Assembly (NCBI GenBank): GCA_017525525.1
Contig: JAFXSQ010000012.1
Coordinates: 1 to 64,000, forward strand
Source: Lachnospiraceae bacterium
Lineage (GTDB): Bacteria > Bacillota > Clostridia > Lachnospirales > Lachnospiraceae
Reading direction: 5' to 3'
DNA: 64,000 bases
The notes beneath the pieces are model-generated. The model was not told the DNA's origin. It made no database searches and saw only the letters and a list, made by a program, of their open reading frames with translations. Shown here one piece after another: positions 60,987 to 64,000 of the stretch (the first letter of the stretch is position 1; each line of letters begins with the position of its first letter). Made by a program: the position numbers and the translations under genes.

Positions 60987-61036
60987 TTTTTTTTATGCTC
61001 TTTTATGATATGTTTGCTGTATGGAGAAGACTGTTT

Positions 61037-62452
61037 ATGGATCTTGGTAAGACAAACAGCTTTAATCTATTTATCTCGAAGCACGGCGTTAAGCTTCTTT
61101 ACTTTCTTTTTGCTTTATTAATCCTGGTTGAAGGCTTTACATTTTCAAAGATTGTGCCTTTTGGGCAGACGCCGGACGAGATTGCTCATTATGAGATGAT
61201 AGAAGAGGAGTTCGGAACAAGCGGCTATGTGGACGAGATGACCTATGTGCTCTGGTATATGGCCGGTTACGGCGGTTTGCCGAGAAGCGAGCAGACCGGA
61301 GTAAACACTGTTGCGGCTGAGGCCGTGTCCGGTATTAAGTTCACGCAGTCTCTGTCGATAACCGATTTTAAACCGAACATAAGGATACTCAGACATCTTC
61401 CCGCGGGACTCGGGTTTTATGCCGGAATTGCATTGGGACTTCCCATGGCATCTTGCGCAAGACTTGCCGAGATTTTGACAGTGCTCTTCTTTGTGGTGAT
61501 GAGTCTGCTCACGGTATGGGTTGCGCCGGTAAAAAAAGAGGTTTTTGCGCTTACCATGCTTCTTCCGACTTATCTGCAGCAGTGTACCTCGATTAACTAC
61601 GACTCGGTGCTTCTTCCGTGCTGCCTGTTTTTGTTCGCTTATATATTAAAGCTATATTACTCTGAGGATAAGGTGCGCTGGGGAAATATGGCGCTGATTC
61701 TGGCGCTGTCACTTGTGATCCTTGTGACGAAGCCGCCTTATATACTAATCCTCATTTCTATGTTTATTATCCCGCTTGACCATTATGAGCTTAAAATTGG
61801 AAGCAAGTTTGAGCTTGCGGGCTTTGTGAAGAAGTACATATGGTTTTTCGTGGCTGCGGGTGTCGCCATGGTGGCTATGCTTTTCTACATCGGCAGGAAC
61901 AATCCGGATATCAAAACCATTATGTCGGATATCTTTTCGCCGTTGGACTTTTTGAGGCTTCTGAAGCGCACATTTTTTGAGTATTTCCTGGCGCATATCA
62001 GGCAGGTGGTTGGAGTGTTCGGCTGGCTTGATTCCGGCGTTTCTGTGGCCTGTGTCGTGATTGTGCTTTTATTCATGGTCTATGTGATTGTGTTTAAGGC
62101 AGAGAAAACGGATTTGAAGCTCAATGTTAAAAGAAGGCTTATCCTGCTGCTTTCTTCCTTCGGAGTGTTCATGCTCATAGAGATTGCGCTTCAGTCGTGG
62201 ACTTACCTTCATCTTGGCTTCGGAAGGGATGTAGGGGTAGCGGTCTATAAGCAGTATATGAGAGAGATACCGCATATTATGGGTATACAGGGAAGGTATT
62301 GGCTGCCCTGCGTTCCCATAACCTTGATTGCGCTTTCGGGCAATAAGGAGCGGAAGTATAAATGGCTATACTTCGCGATACAGTTTGTGTTCTATGTCGG
62401 TTTGTTTATCTATGTGACAGCCCTGCTTTATGAAAGATATTGGGCTGCGTAA
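61037..62452 (+). CDS. DUF2142-like polytopic membrane protein
   Basis: A ~471-residue protein with about 11 membrane segments. The early PFGQTPDEIAHYEMI sequence is the characteristic motif of DUF2142, a GT-C-like family linked to cell-surface polysaccharide synthesis; NYDSVLLPCCLF and the KPPYILILI helix also fit. ATG 61037 is preferred because GGAGAAG lies 9 bases upstream; ATG 60995 is possible, while earlier starts would overlap the tRNA-Lys gene. It likely acts on lipid-linked sugars at the membrane. Confidence 0.75.
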   Translation: MDLGKTNSFNLFISKHGVKLLYFLFALLILVEGFTFSKIVPFGQTPDEIAHYEMIEEEFGTSGYVDEMTYVLWYMAGYGGLPRSEQTGVNTVAAEAVSGIKFTQSLSITDFKPNIRILRHLPAGLGFYAGIALGLPMASCARLAEILTVLFFVVMSLLTVWVAPVKKEVFALTMLLPTYLQQCTSINYDSVLLPCCLFLFAYILKLYYSEDKVRWGNMALILALSLVILVTKPPYILILISMFIIPLDHYELKIGSKFELAGFVKKYIWFFVAAGVAMVAMLFYIGRNNPDIKTIMSDIFSPLDFLRLLKRTFFEYFLAHIRQVVGVFGWLDSGVSVACVVIVLLFMVYVIVFKAEKTDLKLNVKRRLILLLSSFGVFMLIEIALQSWTYLHLGFGRDVGVAVYKQYMREIPHIMGIQGRYWLPCVPITLIALSGNKERKYKWLYFAIQFVFYVGLFIYVTALLYERYWAA

Positions 62453-62464
62453 GCCGGTGTGATT

Positions 62465-62531
62465 AGTTCTTCGTGCTAAAGCCTTCAGAATGATACGTGT
62501 CATCCTGGGCAACGCGAAGGATTTACTTAGG
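62465..62531 (+). repeat. Dispersed palindromic repeat, copy F
   Basis: AGTTCTTCGTGCTAAAGCC, then TTCAGAATGATACGTGTCAT, CCTGGGCAACGCGAAGGAT and TTACTTAGG. This is the most diverged copy, but both halves and the central GATACGTGTC turn are clear. It ends in the AGGAGAG ribosome-binding site of the next gene. Confidence 0.7.
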
Positions 62532-62540
62532 AGAGAAAAA

Positions 62541-64000
62541 ATGTCTGTGATTTATCTTATTTCGGTTGTCCTTCTTTGGACGGGATGTCTGCTTGTAAAA
62601 AAGAGCGACGAGAAGAAAAATGCTCTCGTGTGGAGCGTATGCAGTGTTATCCTCGTGTTTTCCGTCCAGGCGTTCTTTGCGGGGCTTTTCGGTTTTGTGC
62701 ATCTTGGCGTAGGTGTTGTGTCGATAGGTTTGACAAACATATTATGCGCCGCGGGTCTTTTCGTGTGGATATATAAAAAAGGCAGGCAGAGCTATTATGT
62801 AAGGCCGATAGATGTGATTACGCTGATCCTGATGCTTCTTGTTGTGATAAAATTCGCGCTTCATCGCTACGGAGCCGCTTCGCATATCAACTTTACCTCT
62901 GTAGATGCGTCGGTGCATATGAAGTTCGCAAAACAGATTGCGACTGAACACACGCTTCCTACGAATATGTATTTCTCGGCGCTTTCAACAGGTCTTTTCA
63001 TGGAAGCATTTTCCAAGCTGTCCGGCAGCAGCCCCTTCTATATGTATGAAGTCTTCGTAGTATGTGAGATTGTTTATACATTTCTTTCAGCGGCGCTTAT
63101 GTGGGCTGTTATCAGGGAGAGGGCAAAGTCGAAGGTCCTTCCGGAGCTTACCGCGGCGGGAATCATGCTGCTTTACTGGATAGGCTATCCTCTTTATACC
63201 ACGCTATTCGGCTTCTCTTATTTTACGATGTCGGTTATACTTATGACTCTTTTGCTCTTCCTGATGGATATGTATCTTAAGGAGGACTGCAACGTATATG
63301 TCACAATAGTAGCGTTAAATCTTGTGCTGTACGGAGTGTTTGTGTGCTATACGCTCTTTGTGCCTGTGGCGTTCCTCGGCTGCTTTATCACGGCTATGGT
63401 CAGGATGCTCAGGGAGGGAAAAGAGAATTCGGTTATAAAAAGGCTGTTTACTAAAAAGAATGTGATAAGGATGCTCAGCATCTTCCTTATACCGACCGTG
63501 CTTGGACTCTTGAAATCCATTGCAAATGTAAAGGAGCTTTCGGGTGATGATGCGGGTATAGCAAGGGACGGAGGCTGCTACACGGACCTTTACTCTAACT
63601 TCCTTCTGCTCATTCCCTTTGCGATGCTCGGAGGGTATTTCCTCTGGTCAAGGAAGGAGTCGGGTTACATACTTCCGGTACTTTTCGTGCTCCTTGGTTT
63701 TATGCTTTTGATGTTCCTCGGAGGCATGCTCGGAAGGGTTTCGGCTTACTATTATATGAAGAACAACAGCCTGCTATGGCTTTATCTGTGGGTGCTCACG
63801 GCCGAGGCAATATACGCCATGCTTGAAAAAAGCCGGCTTGCGGTCGCTTTTGTACTGTTTTTTGCGGCGATACTTGGCATCACGATATATGTGGAGCCGG
63901 AGATTATGAGAAGGAATGGAAGGTTCATAAGCGTGAGCGGAATGAACACCTTCCATGTGGTTTACTTCAACAGGAACTTTTACTTAAACGACGGGCCGCT
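62541..64000 (+). CDS. Polytopic membrane protein, 3' end beyond window
   Basis: An uninterrupted frame from ATG 62541 (after AGGAGAG) to the window edge, at least 486 residues. It has about 12-13 membrane segments. After three helices there is a loop with SVDASVHMKFAKQ, a DUF2142/GT-C-like acidic-loop feature. Later loops contain KENSVIKRLFTKKN and GGCYTDLYSNF. It is probably another GT-C-type glycosyltransferase or polymerase in the same surface-polysaccharide unit as the gene upstream. C-terminus not seen. Confidence 0.7.
   Translation, partial: MSVIYLISVVLLWTGCLLVKKSDEKKNALVWSVCSVILVFSVQAFFAGLFGFVHLGVGVVSIGLTNILCAAGLFVWIYKKGRQSYYVRPIDVITLILMLLVVIKFALHRYGAASHINFTSVDASVHMKFAKQIATEHTLPTNMYFSALSTGLFMEAFSKLSGSSPFYMYEVFVVCEIVYTFLSAALMWAVIRERAKSKVLPELTAAGIMLLYWIGYPLYTTLFGFSYFTMSVILMTLLLFLMDMYLKEDCNVYVTIVALNLVLYGVFVCYTLFVPVAFLGCFITAMVRMLREGKENSVIKRLFTKKNVIRMLSIFLIPTVLGLLKSIANVKELSGDDAGIARDGGCYTDLYSNFLLLIPFAMLGGYFLWSRKESGYILPVLFVLLGFMLLMFLGGMLGRVSAYYYMKNNSLLWLYLWVLTAEAIYAMLEKSRLAVAFVLFFAAILGITIYVEPEIMRRNGRFISVSGMNTFHVVYFNRNFYLNDGP

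Noticed and set aside
60818-61036. Upstream extension of the DUF2142 gene
   Set aside because: It would overlap the tRNA-Gln and tRNA-Lys genes; GGAGAAG supports the start at 61037.

Overview
The window looks like chromosomal DNA of a Gram-positive anaerobe of the class Clostridia, most likely a Lachnospiraceae member of the Butyrivibrio/Pseudobutyrivibrio/Roseburia type. This is inferred from moderate-to-low GC, strong GGAGG Shine-Dalgarno sites, FtsX-type ABC modules paired with an OmpR/histidine-kinase pair, a YtrA-type GntR/ABC operon, a FliD-like flagellar protein and the general look of the proteins. No rRNA or other decisive taxonomic marker is present, so the genus is not established.

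Region 1 (1-9.7 kb) is a patchwork. Intact small metabolic or resistance-type genes (DUF1349 protein, chloramphenicol-acetyltransferase-like protein, sirtuin, SDR oxidoreductase, isochorismatase-like hydrolase, nitroreductase, XRE-AbrB regulator plus acyltransferase) alternate with at least seven truncated genes: cupin joined to SDR, SfsA, AAC(3), a DUF5131-like protein, RloB-like, GNAT and others. Several fragments are joined directly to each other, as if repeated deletions or end-joinings had built the locus. Region 2 (9.7-22 kb) holds an unassigned membrane protein, an EAL protein with a degenerate GGDEF domain, an MFS transporter, DUF1294, a TtcA-like PP-loop ATPase, a 5'-nucleotidase, a GntR/ABC-2 export operon with a clear promoter and operator, two GNATs and an esterase.

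Region 3 (22.2-31.8 kb and 41.1-46.2 kb) is the most unusual part. Three very large, charged, signal-less proteins are encoded: 680, 2103 and 1533 residues. The 680- and 1533-residue proteins are clear paralogues over their first ~430 residues. The 1533-residue protein adds a long charged helix and a C39/papain-like cysteine peptidase domain (Cys1047, His1208, Asp1229). It is translationally coupled to a 146-residue acidic protein. The 2103-residue coiled-coil protein has a histone-like Lys/Ala/Pro tail and is followed 5 bp later by a tandem-GNAT protein. I do not recognise these as a described system; an effector/toxin with partner, or an intracellular scaffold, are both possible.

Between and after these lie a glutathione peroxidase-OhrR pair, shikimate kinase, two FtsX-type ABC modules (33.9-37.3 and 46.3-49.6 kb; the second is followed by its response regulator and histidine kinase), a copper ATPase whose C-terminus is a fused CopZ domain with its own Shine-Dalgarno site, inorganic pyrophosphatase, an ECF sigma/anti-sigma pair with an ECF-type promoter, and a Cache hybrid histidine kinase next to an amino-acid-binding lipoprotein. 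Region 5 (57.3-64 kb) has a FliD-like gene, a MITE-like nested inverted repeat, six tRNA genes (Pro-TGG, Gly-TCC, Arg-TCT, His-GTG, Gln-TTG, Lys-TTT), a second tandem-GNAT gene and two polytopic membrane proteins, the last running off the edge.

A dispersed imperfect-palindrome repeat (core ATTCTTCGGGCTAAAGC, and GAGCGAAGCGAAGAGTCTT) occurs at six places. Each copy lies just upstream of a start codon, in the same orientation as the gene.
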